From positions 24,391 through 88,390 of the forward strand of contig NZ_JARANV010000018.1 in assembly GCF_029889845.1 (NCBI RefSeq): a DNA stretch of 64,000 nucleotides, read 5' to 3'. This DNA is from Halomonas sp. 25-S5. GTDB lineage: Bacteria; Pseudomonadota; Gammaproteobacteria; Pseudomonadales; Halomonadaceae. The notes beneath the pieces were generated by a model. That model was not told the DNA's origin. It searched no databases and saw only the letters and a list, made by a program, of their open reading frames with translations. The translations under genes were made by a program, and so were the position numbers. Shown here in pieces: positions 50,003 through 60,639 of this stretch. Every line of letters begins with the position of its first letter. Positions within the stretch are counted from its first letter, which is position 1.

Positions 50003-50037
50003 AAGCCCCCTCTGGATGCTTGGTCCAGCGGGGGCTT
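50003..50037. terminator. Bidirectional terminator between lipA and lipB
   Basis: AAGCCCCC and GGGGGCTT with an inner CTGGA/TCCAG stem form about 14 bp with one mismatch. CTTCTTCT follows on the plus strand and CTTTG on the minus strand. It ends the converging lipA and lipB-ybeD messages. Confidence 0.8.
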
Positions 50038-50062
50038 CTTCTACCTCAGCACCGGCAGCCCA

Positions 50063-50743
50063 TCACAGGTCAGCTTGGCGGCTCGGCGCATGGCTGCTTG
50101 GCGCTTTTAACTCACGCCCCAACTCCCGCGCCAGGCACTCGGCCAGGCGCTCCCCCACCGTCTCGACGCCAGGGCAGTCATCGCTCAGGTCGGCCAGCCG
50201 CGTCATGGCCATGCCGGCATAGCCGCAGGGGTTGATGCGCAGGAACGGAGAAAGGTCGCCATCGACATTGAGGGCCACCCCATGGAAGCTGGCGCCGCGG
50301 CGGATCCTCAGCCCCAGCGAGGCGATCTTGGCCTCGCCCACATAGACGCCGGGCGCATCGGGGCGGGCGTGGGCCACCACGCCATGCTCGGCCAGTACGG
50401 CAATTACCGCATTCTCCAGGGCAGTGACCAGGTCGCGCACGCCCAGCCGTGAGCGCCGCACGTCGAGCAGCGGATAGAGCACGACCTGGCCGGGGCCATG
50501 GTAGGTCACCTGCCCGCCGCGGTCGGTGGCCACGACCGGGATGTTGCCGGGCATCAACAGGTGTTCGGGCTTGCCGGCCTGACCCTGGGTGAACACCGGG
50601 TCGTGCTCGACCAGCCAGAACTGATCGGGAGTCTGCGCATCGCGGCCGTCGGTGAGGTCGCGCATGGCCTGCCAGACGGGCGTATAGGGCCGACGACCCA
50701 GGCGATGCAAGCGGATCGGCGCCACAGCGCTCTCGCTTGCCAT
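50063..50743 (-). CDS. lipB: Octanoyl-ACP:protein octanoyltransferase
   Basis: Transfers octanoate from ACP to lipoyl domains before LipA acts. 226 residues. The catalytic lysine is K139 ([12 protein letters not shown]) and the cysteine thioester site C173 (INPCGYAG); [14 protein letters not shown] is also present. The last ~14 residues ([14 protein letters not shown]) are encoded by the degenerate heptamer block at 50073-50105, beyond the normal C-terminus, so the tail is probably recent. The start overlaps the ybeD stop (TGATG). Confidence 0.97.
   Translation of the reverse strand: MASESAVAPIRLHRLGRRPYTPVWQAMRDLTDGRDAQTPDQFWLVEHDPVFTQGQAGKPEHLLMPGNIPVVATDRGGQVTYHGPGQVVLYPLLDVRRSRLGVRDLVTALENAVIAVLAEHGVVAHARPDAPGVYVGEAKIASLGLRIRRGASFHGVALNVDGDLSPFLRINPCGYAGMAMTRLADLSDDCPGVETVGERLAECLARELGRELKAPSSHAPSRQADL
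50073..50105. repeat. Degenerate GCTYGGC units inside the lipB 3' end
   Basis: GCTTGGC, GCTCGGC, GCATGGC, GCTTGG units with one-base offsets. With its left flank it matches 25400-25442 in 39 of 43 positions. It overlaps the lipB coding region and runs opposite to the array at 49901. Confidence 0.75.
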
Positions 50744-51054
50744 CAGACGACCATGTGCACGCGGCCGGTAGCCTTGAGCTCGTCGAAAAGCGCTTTCAGC
50801 TGCACCTCGCCGGTGGCGCGGATCGTCAGGCGCACCGACTGGAAGCGGCCTTGGCGGCTGGGGACCACCTGGATGGCGCTCGCGTCGAAGGCCGGATCAT
50901 GCCGGATGACGATCTGGCAGACCGTGGCGGCGAGGTCCTCGGCGGCATCACCGACGACCTTGATCGGGTAGTCGCAGGGAAAGGTGATCTTCGGCGGCTT
51001 GCCACCCGCCTGGCGACGGGGCTTGCGAAGATCACGCAGGGAGTTGTCGTTCAT
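50743..51054 (-). CDS. ybeD: YbeD family protein (DUF493)
   Basis: 103 residues with a small ferredoxin-like ACT-type fold: [15 protein letters not shown], then [18 protein letters not shown] and a C-terminal VHMVV strand. It is about 16 residues longer at the N-terminus than E. coli YbeD, with a basic stretch. Function unknown; the family lies between dacA and lipB in E. coli and Pseudomonas, as here. It overlaps lipB by 1 bp and lies 70 bp after dacA. Confidence 0.93.
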   Translation of the reverse strand: MNDNSLRDLRKPRRQAGGKPPKITFPCDYPIKVVGDAAEDLAATVCQIVIRHDPAFDASAIQVVPSRQGRFQSVRLTIRATGEVQLKALFDELKATGRVHMVV

Positions 51055-51124
51055 GAAGCCTTCCGGCGGGTCGGGGATATCTCCCTATTTTACCCAACCC
51101 GGCGCGGGGAGACCAACGCCGACC

Positions 51125-52327
51125 CTAGTCGAACCAGCCGCCGATCAGGTTGGTGAAGAAACGCTGCACCTGGTCGAAGAGGCGCTTGAACCACCCGCCC
51201 TCCTCGATGCTCTCGAGGGCGACCAGCGGGCGCTCGCCGACCATCTCATCGCCCTGGCGCACCTCCATGGTCCCTACCCGATCCCCGGCGGCGATGGGCG
51301 CGGTGAGATCGGCCCGGATGTCGAGCTTGGCGGTTAGCTCCGCGCTGCGGGCGCGCGGCACGGTCATGACCACGTCGTGGTCGACGCCGACGCGCAGCTC
51401 GTTCTTGTCGCCGCCCCACACCCGCGGCGTATTGAGCACGGCACCGGCATCATAGAGCTTGAGGCTCTCGTAGTAGCGGAAGCCGTAGCTGAGCAGCTTC
51501 TGGGTCTCCTGGGCGCGGGCCTCATCGGATGCGGTGCCCATGACCACCGAGATCAAGCGCATGTCGTCACGCTTGGCGGAGGCCACCAGGCAGTAGCCCG
51601 CGGACTCGGTCCAGCCGGTCTTCAGGCCGTCGACGCTGCTGTCGCGCCACAGCAGGCGGTTGCGGTTGGGCTGCTCGATGCCGCCATAGCTGAACTGCTT
51701 GCGGGCGTAGGTCGCGTAGTGGTCCGGGTAGTCGTTGATGATGTGCTGGGAGAGCAGCGCCAGGTCGCGGGCCGAGGAGTAGTGGTTGTCGTCGGGCAGG
51801 CCGGTGGCATTGACGAAGTTGGTGTTATGCATGCCCAGCCGGGTGGCGTGCTGGTTCATCAGGTCGGCGAAGGGCCGCTCGCCACCAGCCAGATGCTCGG
51901 CCATCGCCACGCTGGCATCGTTGCCCGAGACGATGATGATCCCTTGCAGCAATTCGGAAACCGGCACCTGGGTGTCGACCTCGATGAACATCTTGGAGCC
52001 GCCGGTGCGCCAGGCCTTCTCGCTCACGGGCACCAGGTCATCCGGGGCGATGTTGCCCTGGTTGAGCTCGCGCTCCACCAGGTAGGCCGTCATCAGCTTG
52101 GTCAGGCTGGCCGGCGGCAGGCGTTCGTCGGCGTTGTGTTCGACCAGCACTCGGCCGCTGCCGGCATCCATCAGGATCCAGGAACTCGCGGCCAGCTGCG
52201 GCGGCGAGGGAATCATGGTCTGCGGCGTCGGGATCACCTGGGCCGCGGCCTGTGACACGACCAACAGCAGGCTGACCAGCAGCAGCGGCAACAACCGGCG
52301 GCGGCGGAAGAAAAGCGTGAATCTCAT
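51125..52327 (-). CDS. dacA: D-alanyl-D-alanine carboxypeptidase (PBP5/PBP6 type)
   Basis: Trims the terminal D-Ala from peptidoglycan pentapeptides in the periplasm. 400 residues: signal peptide (residues 1-29, ending QAAAQ), then the serine active site S74-x-x-K77 (PASLTKLM), SGN in VSGNDASVAM, and KTG in DGLKTGWTESAG. The C-terminus is an amphipathic membrane-binding helix (GGWFKRLFDQVQRFF). The ATG at 52327 gives a proper signal peptide; two upstream in-frame ATGs do not improve it. Confidence 0.96.
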   Translation of the reverse strand: MRFTLFFRRRRLLPLLLVSLLLVVSQAAAQVIPTPQTMIPSPPQLAASSWILMDAGSGRVLVEHNADERLPPASLTKLMTAYLVERELNQGNIAPDDLVPVSEKAWRTGGSKMFIEVDTQVPVSELLQGIIIVSGNDASVAMAEHLAGGERPFADLMNQHATRLGMHNTNFVNATGLPDDNHYSSARDLALLSQHIINDYPDHYATYARKQFSYGGIEQPNRNRLLWRDSSVDGLKTGWTESAGYCLVASAKRDDMRLISVVMGTASDEARAQETQKLLSYGFRYYESLKLYDAGAVLNTPRVWGGDKNELRVGVDHDVVMTVPRARSAELTAKLDIRADLTAPIAAGDRVGTMEVRQGDEMVGERPLVALESIEEGGWFKRLFDQVQRFFTNLIGGWFD

Positions 52328-52380
52328 GGCAAGGACTCTCATCAAGGGCATCGCAGGGTGGTTCGGTAAGAGGCGCCGAC

Positions 52381-53316
52381 TCAGTCGGCATCGTTGACGA
52401 CAAAGGCCTGGGCAAAGCCGGCCCGGCGCAGCTGCTCGCGGACCGGATCGACCTGGCCGGCATGCTCCAGGGGACCGACCTGGACACGATGAAGGCCGGT
52501 GGCACTGGCGACGCGCACGGGCCGATCGATCTCGCCCTCCAGGCGCGACTTCAGCTGACGGGCACTGTCGGCAGAGCCCAGGGCCGCCACCTGCAGGAAG
52601 ACACCGCCCCCTGTCGTCCGCTGCTCTCGCCCGGCCTCTGGCACGGCGGCGGCCGTCTGGCGGGGTGGCCCCTCCCCGCGGGGAGGAGCCCGCTCCGCGG
52701 GGCGGGGGGCACCGCCATGCTCGGCGATCCAGCGCTCCACGTCGATGGCCTCGACCTTAACCCGGCCGGTGCCCTGTTCGAGGATGCCCAGGCGCGCCGC
52801 CGCCGCATAGGAGAGGTCGATCTCGCGATCGCTGTGGAAGGGCCCGCGGTCGTTGACCCGCACGATCACCGAACGGGCGTTGTTCAGGCTGGTGACACGG
52901 ACGAAGCTGGGCAGGGGCAAGGAACGGTGGGCGGCGCTCATCTTGTACATGTCATAGATCTCGCCGTTGGAGGTCGCATAGCCGTGGAACTTCTCGCCGT
53001 ACCAGGAGGCCCTGCCCTGGCGACTGTAGCCACGTGCATCCTCCAGCACCTCATAGCGCTTGCCCCATACCTCATAGGGCGAGGCATTGCCTCCCCGGGA
53101 GCGCGACTCGTGACGCGGCACCGCGTCGGGCACCTCGGCGACATCGGGCGGATCCTCGGGATAGGCGTCACCGGTCAGGGCATAGCGCTCGCCACCTCCC
53201 GAGGCGACCGGTGCCTTGCTGGATGCCTCACCGGAGGTAGGACGCGACCCGCCACCGCCCCCGGCACAGCCGGCCAGCAGCAGCAACACGCTCAGGGCGG
53301 CACAGGTGCGTCTCAT
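52381..53316 (-). CDS. rlpA: Septal/endolytic murein lytic transglycosylase RlpA
   Basis: Outer-membrane lipoprotein that cuts denuded peptidoglycan. 311 residues: lipobox LAGC (C17), a Gly-rich linker, a double-psi beta-barrel domain with GRASWYGEKFHGYATSNGE and VRVNDRGPF, which hold the catalytic residues, then a Pro-rich linker and a C-terminal SPOR domain (FLQVAALGSADSARQLKS) that binds septal glycan. It overlaps mltB by 4 bp. Confidence 0.95.
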   Translation of the reverse strand: MRRTCAALSVLLLLAGCAGGGGGSRPTSGEASSKAPVASGGGERYALTGDAYPEDPPDVAEVPDAVPRHESRSRGGNASPYEVWGKRYEVLEDARGYSRQGRASWYGEKFHGYATSNGEIYDMYKMSAAHRSLPLPSFVRVTSLNNARSVIVRVNDRGPFHSDREIDLSYAAAARLGILEQGTGRVKVEAIDVERWIAEHGGAPRPAERAPPRGEGPPRQTAAAVPEAGREQRTTGGGVFLQVAALGSADSARQLKSRLEGEIDRPVRVASATGLHRVQVGPLEHAGQVDPVREQLRRAGFAQAFVVNDAD

Positions 53317-54380
53317 GAAGCCTCCTCCGGGGTGGTGTCGGTGGCGTCGAGCCAGTGGGCCTCCCGACCCCGTGCATCGGCCATCGCCTCGGCCAGCTCG
53401 GTCACCGCCATGGCATAGAGGTGACTGTGGTTATAGCGGGTGATCACGTAGAAATTGTGCTCGCCGAGTACGTAACGCCAGGCGTCATCGCCAACCTCCA
53501 GCGCCACCGGCAGCAGTCGATGATCGTCGGCCAGCGCGTCCGGGACCTCGAGGCCCGCCGCGGCAAGCTCCGCTGCCGGCACCGCGGGGGGCCGTGCGGC
53601 GCGATTGAAGTCGACGTCCTCGGGAGGCGTGGCGGGGCCTTCGGCCTCGTGATAGAGGGGCTCGCCGGGCCGCCAGCCATGCTCGGCGAAGTAGTTGGCC
53701 ACGCTGCCGATGGCGTCCACCGGATTGGTCCAGAGATCGCGCAGGCCATCGCCGTCGAAATCCACCGCGTAGGCCTGGTAGCTGGTGGGAATGAACTGCG
53801 GATAGCCCATGGCCCCCGCATAGGAGCCGGTCAGGCTGCCGGGTGAGCGCTGCTGAGCGAAGGCGATCTCCAGAAAGGCGGCCAGCTCACCGCGAAAGAA
53901 GCGGCCCCGGCGGGGGTGATGGAAGGCCAGGGTCGCCAGGGAGTCGAGGACCCGGTGGCGACCGGTGACCTCACCGTAGCGGCTCTCCACACCGATGATG
54001 GCGGCGATGACCTCCGGTGGCACGCCGTACTCGGCCTCCGCCCTCGCGAAGGCCGCCGGGTGGGCCTCGATGAAGGCCACCCCGTTAGCGATGCGCGGGG
54101 CATCCAGGAAGATGGCGCGATACTCGTGCCAGGTCAGGCGCCGTTCGGCGGCGCCGGCCATGGCATCCAGCACCGGCTGGCGGAATTCGGCGTCTGCCAG
54201 GGCGGCCTGGAGCCAGTCGCGACCGATGCCTTTCTCGACCAGCTCCTCCACCAGGCGTCGCGCCTCGGGATGGCGCTGCGGATCGAAGTCCGCCGCCAGA
54301 CCCGTCGTCGCCCCCCATGCCAGCAGGCCACCCGCGAGCCAGGCCATCCAGCGTTCTCTCCGTGGTGACGACAGCGTCAT
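53313..54380 (-). CDS. mltB: Lytic murein transglycosylase B
   Basis: Cuts the MurNAc-GlcNAc bond with 1,6-anhydro product. 355 residues. A signal peptide (residues 1-29) lacks a lipobox cysteine, so this is a soluble periplasmic form. The catalytic glutamate is in AAIIGVESRYGEV, followed by GAMGYPQFIPTSYQAYAVDFDGDG. It overlaps rlpA by 4 bp and starts 29 bp after rodA, within the elongation cluster. Confidence 0.95.
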   Translation of the reverse strand: MTLSSPRRERWMAWLAGGLLAWGATTGLAADFDPQRHPEARRLVEELVEKGIGRDWLQAALADAEFRQPVLDAMAGAAERRLTWHEYRAIFLDAPRIANGVAFIEAHPAAFARAEAEYGVPPEVIAAIIGVESRYGEVTGRHRVLDSLATLAFHHPRRGRFFRGELAAFLEIAFAQQRSPGSLTGSYAGAMGYPQFIPTSYQAYAVDFDGDGLRDLWTNPVDAIGSVANYFAEHGWRPGEPLYHEAEGPATPPEDVDFNRAARPPAVPAAELAAAGLEVPDALADDHRLLPVALEVGDDAWRYVLGEHNFYVITRYNHSHLYAMAVTELAEAMADARGREAHWLDATDTTPEEAS

Positions 54381-54409
54381 TTCGGCTCTCCCTGAGTCGT
54401 GTCGGTTGC

Positions 54410-55570
54410 CTAGCGCGGCAGCAGGCGGCGGTGGGCGTGAATGGCCATGAGAATACCGAAACCCGCCATCAAGGTCACGCTGGAGGTCCCCCCGTAGCTA
54501 ACCAGCGGGAGCGGCACCCCGACCACCGGCAGGATGCCGCTGACCATGCCTACGTTGACGAAGACATAGATGAAGAAGGTCAGGATGATGCTGCCCGCCA
54601 CCAGGCGCCCGAAGGTTTCCTGGGCGGCGCCGGCGAGCCATAGCCCGCGCCCCACGATCAGCAGGTAGAGCAGCAAGAAGGCCAGCATGCCCACGAGCCC
54701 GAACTCCTCGCCGAGCACCGCGACGATGAAGTCGGTATGACGCTCGGGCAGGAACTCCAGCTGCGACTGGGTGCCCTGCAGCCAGCCCTTGCCCCAGAAG
54801 CCGCCACTGCCGATGGCGGTGGTCGACTGGATAATGTTCCAGCCCGCCCCCAGCGGGTCGCTCTCGGGGTCGAGGAAGGTCAACACCCGCTGGCGCTGGT
54901 AGTTGTGCAGGTTCATCCACAGCAGCGGCAGCGCGGATGCCGCCAGCACGCCGCAGAACAGGATGAAGTGCCAGGAAAGGCCTGCCAGCAGGATCACGAA
55001 TACCCCCGAACAAGTGACCAGCAGCGAGGTGCCCAGGTCAGGCTGCTTGGCGATCAGCACCACCGGCAGGCCGATGATCGCCACACAGACCAGCAGGTCG
55101 CGCCAACGCGGCGGAAGGGGCTGGCGGCTCAGCCAGGCGGCGACCATCATCGGCATGGCCAGCTTCATCAGCTCCGAGGGCTGGAAGCGGATCACCCCGG
55201 GAATCACCAGCCAGCGCCGGGCGCCCATGCCCATGTCACCGATCAGTTCCACGGCCACCAGCATCAGCACACCGGCGAGATAGACCAGCGGCGTCCAGCG
55301 CAGCAGGGTCGTCGGTGAGAGCTGGGCAAGCCCTGCCATCACCCCCAGGGCCACGCCGAAGCGGATGGCCTGGGCGGTCACCATCGGCAGGCGCTGGCCA
55401 CTGGCGCTGTAGAGCACCACCAGCCCGGCCAGCATCAGCACCAGCAGCATGCCCATCAGCCAGGGATCCAGGTGAATCCGTTGCCAGAGGCTGCGCCGCC
55501 GGGCGATTCCGCTCAGGGAGGGTTTCACGGGATGGGCCCGCAGGCCACGGGTCAGCTCACTCCAGCTCAT
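54410..55570 (-). CDS. rodA: Rod-shape SEDS glycosyltransferase RodA
   Basis: Peptidoglycan polymerase of the elongasome, acting with PBP2. 386 residues with ten predicted spans. The large periplasmic loop carries the SEDS signature (FLDPESDPLGAGWNIIQS and GTQSQLEFLPERHTDFI), and the C-terminal GVPLPLVSYGGTS motif is present. It follows mrdA after 2 bp, so the transpeptidase and polymerase are made together. Confidence 0.98.
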   Translation of the reverse strand: MSWSELTRGLRAHPVKPSLSGIARRRSLWQRIHLDPWLMGMLLVLMLAGLVVLYSASGQRLPMVTAQAIRFGVALGVMAGLAQLSPTTLLRWTPLVYLAGVLMLVAVELIGDMGMGARRWLVIPGVIRFQPSELMKLAMPMMVAAWLSRQPLPPRWRDLLVCVAIIGLPVVLIAKQPDLGTSLLVTCSGVFVILLAGLSWHFILFCGVLAASALPLLWMNLHNYQRQRVLTFLDPESDPLGAGWNIIQSTTAIGSGGFWGKGWLQGTQSQLEFLPERHTDFIVAVLGEEFGLVGMLAFLLLYLLIVGRGLWLAGAAQETFGRLVAGSIILTFFIYVFVNVGMVSGILPVVGVPLPLVSYGGTSSVTLMAGFGILMAIHAHRRLLPR

Positions 55571-55572
55571 CG

Positions 55573-57480
55573 TCAGTTCCCCGTCACCCGGCCGTCCTCA
55601 CGCTCGAGCACCTCGCGCACCTCCTCGGTATCCGGGGCCTCGTCCTCGAGCAACCAGGCATCGGTCATCGCCTTGGCCAGGTGGGCGGCGTGGGTGCTGC
55701 CCCCACCGGCATTCTCGACGATCACCGCCACGGCGATCCGGGGGTCCTCCACCGGCGCGAAGGCCGTGAACAGGGCATGGTCGCGCAGCCGCTCCTTGAG
55801 TTCGTCGGCATTGTATTTTTCGTTCTGGCCCAGGGAAAACACCTGGGCGGTGCCGGACTTGCCGGCCATCCGATAGTCGAGATCCCGGCCGATCCGCCGC
55901 GCGGTGCCCTCGCGTCCGGATACCACCTTCTCCATGCCGGAGAACACCCGATCCCACCACCCCTCGGTGCTGAGCATGATATCGGGCGGGGTGTCCGGCA
56001 GTGCGACGGGCACCTGTTCCTCGCCGATCCGCTGGGCCAGGCGTGGCTTGACCCACTGGCCACGGTTGGCCAGCACCGCTGTGGCAGTCGCCAACTGCAG
56101 CGGCGTCACCTGCAAGTACCCCTGGCCAATGCCCACGGAGAGCGTCTCGCCGGGGTACCAGGGCTGATTGAAACGCCCTCGCTTCCAGTCCCGGGAGGGC
56201 ATCAGGGCGTCGCTCTCGCCGTAGATGTCGTGAGCGACCCGCTCGCCGAAGCCGAAGGCCGTCATGTTCTCGTGTATGCGGTCGATGCCCAGGTCATGGG
56301 CCAGGGAATAGAAGTAGGTGTTGTTGGAAACCGCGAGGGCCCGTTCGAGATCGACTCGACCATGCCCCCAGCGCAACCAGTTGCGGTAGCGCCGCGAATC
56401 ATTGGGCAACTGGTAGTAGCCCGGATCGTAGATCACCTTGCCCGGCGTGATGGTTCCTTCCTTGAGGGCGCTGATGGCCATGAACGGCTTGATCGTCGAG
56501 CCTGGCGGATAGTGACCGCGGATGGCCCGGTTGTAGAGCGGCAAGTCGAGGTTCTCCCGGAGGGCTCGATAGGAGGCGACATCGATGCCAGTGACGAACT
56601 GGTTGCTGTCGAACCCCGGCACCGATGCCAGGGCGAGAATCTCGCCGGTAGCCGGGGCGATCGCCACAATGGCACCGCGACGGCCGTCGAGCAGCTCCAC
56701 GGCAAGCTTCTGCAGCTCGCTGTCCAGCGTCAGGGTCAGGTCCTTGCCCGGCACCGGGTCGGTGTGACCGAGCTCGCGCAGCACCCGGCCGCGGGCATTG
56801 GTCTCCACCTTGCGCAGCCCCGCCTGGCCATGCAGTTCGTCCTCGTAGAAGCGTTCCACCCCCGTCTTGCCGATGAAATGGGTGCCGGCATAGTTGCCCG
56901 TATCCAGGCCCGCGAGTTCTTCGGCGTTGATCCGCCCCACATAGCCCAGCGCATGCACCATGGTCTCGGCATCGGGGTAGTAGCGCAACAGCTGGGCCTC
57001 CACCTCGACACCGGGCAGGCGATGACGGTTGACCGCCAGCCGGGCGATCTGGTCCTCGTCGAGGTCGCTCATCAGCAACGCCGGCTGGAAGGGACGCTGG
57101 CGCTGGCGGGAACGCACCCGGAAGGCCTCAACCTCTTCCTCGGGGATCCCCAGCAAGTCGACCAGTAGCGACAGGGTGGCATCGAGGTCTTCGACCCGTT
57201 CTCGCACCAGGGTGAGGTTGTAGGTGGGACGGTTCTCGGCCAGCAGCACGCCGTTGCGATCGTAGATAAGCCCGCGGGTGGGCGGCAGCGGCTCCACCCG
57301 GACGCGGTTCTTCTCGGAGCGCGTGCTGTAGACCTCATGCTGCACCACCTGCAGATAGAACAGCCGCCCGCCCAGCAGCCCGGTCAAGCACACCACCAGC
57401 AGCACGGCCAGCAGCGAGCGCATGCGGAAGACACGCAGCTCCTGTTCCGGGTTCTTCAGGGTATCGCGGCGCCGACGCAT
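55573..57480 (-). CDS. mrdA: Penicillin-binding protein 2
   Basis: Transpeptidase of the elongasome. 635 residues: one N-terminal membrane span (residues 20-45), the pedestal region (PTRGLIYDRNGVLLAENRP), and the transpeptidase domain with S328-x-x-K331 (PPGSTIKPF), SNN in AVSNNTYFYS and KSG in GKSGTAQVF. All three motifs are intact. It is upstream of rodA and separated from rlmH by a 26-bp tandem repeat. Confidence 0.98.
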   Translation of the reverse strand: MRRRRDTLKNPEQELRVFRMRSLLAVLLVVCLTGLLGGRLFYLQVVQHEVYSTRSEKNRVRVEPLPPTRGLIYDRNGVLLAENRPTYNLTLVRERVEDLDATLSLLVDLLGIPEEEVEAFRVRSRQRQRPFQPALLMSDLDEDQIARLAVNRHRLPGVEVEAQLLRYYPDAETMVHALGYVGRINAEELAGLDTGNYAGTHFIGKTGVERFYEDELHGQAGLRKVETNARGRVLRELGHTDPVPGKDLTLTLDSELQKLAVELLDGRRGAIVAIAPATGEILALASVPGFDSNQFVTGIDVASYRALRENLDLPLYNRAIRGHYPPGSTIKPFMAISALKEGTITPGKVIYDPGYYQLPNDSRRYRNWLRWGHGRVDLERALAVSNNTYFYSLAHDLGIDRIHENMTAFGFGERVAHDIYGESDALMPSRDWKRGRFNQPWYPGETLSVGIGQGYLQVTPLQLATATAVLANRGQWVKPRLAQRIGEEQVPVALPDTPPDIMLSTEGWWDRVFSGMEKVVSGREGTARRIGRDLDYRMAGKSGTAQVFSLGQNEKYNADELKERLRDHALFTAFAPVEDPRIAVAVIVENAGGGSTHAAHLAKAMTDAWLLEDEAPDTEEVREVLEREDGRVTGN

Positions 57481-57505
57481 GCTCAGTGATGACCTCGGAG
57501 TGGTG

Positions 57506-57630
57506 GAGAAGAGCCTTCAGCGGTCATGGAGAAAAGCAGCCTTCAGCGGTCATGGAGAAAAGCAGCCTTCAGCGGTCATGGATCGGAACAGCCTTCAGCG
57601 GTAACAGCGCAGAATGCAGGCTTCAGCGAT
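57506..57630. repeat. 26-bp tandem repeat between rlmH and mrdA, ~4.5 copies
   Basis: Unit with AGCCTTCAGCGG recurs at 57512, 57538, 57564, 57590 and, less exactly, 57618. The last partial copy contains the rlmH stop codon (TCA on this strand). The other copies lie in the gap to mrdA. On the minus strand each unit repeats CCGCTGAAGGCTG, so it repeats the 3' end of rlmH. Confidence 0.9.
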
Positions 57631-58090
57631 GATAGGGATGGCCGACCAGCAGGGTCCAGGCACGATACAGCTGCTCGGCGAGGAGGATGCGCACCAGCGG
57701 ATGAGGCAGCGTCAACGGCGACAGCGACCAGCGCTGATCGGCACTCGCCGAGAGCGACGGCTCCAGGCCATCGGGACCACCCACCAGCAGCGCCACGTCA
57801 CGCCCCTCGAGGCGCCAGCTGTCGGCCTCGCGGGCCAGTTGTTCGGTGCTCCAGGCCTTGCCCCCTACCTCCAGGGCGACGAGATGTTCCCCGCCCTTGA
57901 GGCGACCCCGGATGCGCTCGGCCTCCCGGGCCATGGCTCGCGCCACATCGGCATGCTTGCCGCGCTGCCCCGGCGCGATCTCTTCCACCTCCAGGGCGAA
58001 GTCCCTGGGCAGGCGCTTGCGATACTCCTCGACACCGCGCGACACCCAATCGGGCATGCGCGTGCCCACCGCCAGCAGGCGGACCCTCAT
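57623..58090 (-). CDS. rlmH: 23S rRNA pseudouridine-1915 N3-methyltransferase
   Basis: SPOUT-class methyltransferase modifying position 1915 of 23S rRNA in the assembled ribosome. 155 residues, same as E. coli RlmH. The SAM-binding knot is [11 protein letters not shown] and [14 protein letters not shown], ending [17 protein letters not shown]; the terminal YHR is the catalytic tail. It overlaps rsfS by 4 bp. Confidence 0.98.
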   Translation of the reverse strand: MRVRLLAVGTRMPDWVSRGVEEYRKRLPRDFALEVEEIAPGQRGKHADVARAMAREAERIRGRLKGGEHLVALEVGGKAWSTEQLAREADSWRLEGRDVALLVGGPDGLEPSLSASADQRWSLSPLTLPHPLVRILLAEQLYRAWTLLVGHPYHR

Positions 58091-58455
58091 GAACTGTATA
58101 CCCCTTCCTCGAGCCGGGATTCCGACTCGCTGGGCAGGTCGGCCCAGAGTCGTTCCAGGTCATAGAGCTGCCGTGTCTCGGGGAGCATCACATGCACCAC
58201 CAGGTTACCCAGGTCGACCAACACCCAGTCGGCGCCGTTATCGCCCTCGACACCCAGCGGCGGAATGCCCTGCTCCTTGGCGGCTTGGACGACGTTGTCG
58301 GCCAGCGCCGCCACATGGCGGCTGGAAGTGCCGCTGGCTACCACCATCAGGTCGGTGACGCTGGTCAGTCGTGAGACATCCAGGACGGCGATGTCCTGGG
58401 CCTTGAGATCCTCCAGTGCGTCGATTACCAGAGTCTTGAGTGCGTCGATATGCAT
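58087..58455 (-). CDS. rsfS: Ribosome silencing factor RsfS
   Basis: Binds L14 of the large subunit and blocks subunit joining under starvation. 122 residues starting [21 protein letters not shown], with [24 protein letters not shown] and [13 protein letters not shown] motif ([17 protein letters not shown]). It overlaps rlmH by 4 bp and starts 90 bp after nadD, the conserved order in this group. Confidence 0.97.
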   Translation of the reverse strand: MHIDALKTLVIDALEDLKAQDIAVLDVSRLTSVTDLMVVASGTSSRHVAALADNVVQAAKEQGIPPLGVEGDNGADWVLVDLGNLVVHVMLPETRQLYDLERLWADLPSESESRLEEGVYSS

Positions 58456-58545
58456 AGTCCTTCGTGTCAGCCCTTCGTGTCAGACCTTCGTCAGCAGGAA
58501 ACCCTAACTCCCATTGTACCGACTTGACGCCCGACTGGGCAGCAC

Positions 58546-59234
58546 TCAGCCATGCCGATAGAGTCCCCGCGACAGGATATGTGCTTCCACCGCCTCCGGC
58601 AGCAGGTAGCGCACGCTACGGCCCGCCGTCAGGCGCCGACGCACCTCGGTGGCCGAGATCGCCATGCGCGAGGGCAGCCTCAGGCGCAACAGCCGCCCGG
58701 CGGGCCGGGCCATCAGCGCCTCGCCCTCCTCGACCTCGCGCCCCGCCAGCAGCTCGACCAGCGCCTTGGGCAGCGCCGCCTGGTGGTCCGGTCGATCGAT
58801 CACCACCACATGGGCCAGCTCGAAGAGTCGCTCTGGCTCGTGCCAGTCGGCCAGCCGCAGGAAGGCATCGTGACCCAGCGCCATCACCAGTCGCGCATCA
58901 GCGCCCAGTTCCCGGCGCAGTGAGGCGAGGGTGTCGGCACTGTAGGAGGGCCCGTCACGCTCGAGCTCCCGGGAGTCGGCGACCAGGCCCGGCGTGTCGC
59001 CGATCCCCAGACGCAACAGGGCGAGACGGTCGGCGGGCGAGACTCGGGGCTCGCCGCGCAGCGGCGGCATGGCGGCGGGCACCAGGTGCACGCGGTCCAG
59101 CGCCAGCGCCTCGCGAAGCTCCACTGCGCTGCGCAGGTGCCCCAGGTGCACCGGATCGAAGGTGCCACCGAGCATGGCGAGCCGGGGCGGTGATGGCGGG
59201 TCGCGGTCGGCCCTGACGGGCAGGCCCGGTTGGC

Positions 59235-59238
<4 letters not shown>
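58546..59238 (-). CDS. nadD: Nicotinate-nucleotide adenylyltransferase
   Basis: Makes deamido-NAD from nicotinate mononucleotide and ATP. The core has [13 protein letters not shown] (nucleotide-binding H-x-x-H region) and [20 protein letters not shown], the ISSTxIR-type motif. I chose GTG at 59238, which overlaps the proA stop (GTGA) and gives 230 residues. An internal ATG two residues before GGTFDP would leave too short an N-terminus; E. coli has 213 residues. The first ~20 residues ([18 protein letters not shown]) are unlike the family. Confidence 0.92.
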
Positions 59239-60542
<1,304 letters not shown>

Positions 60543-60639
60543 GCCGTTGCGTGTCTCCTGGGGCCGGCAACGCCGCGACAAGGGCAGTGCCGGCGTTATA
60601 CAGTGCCGTAAACCGGGAAGAGAATCATACTAAGCCACC

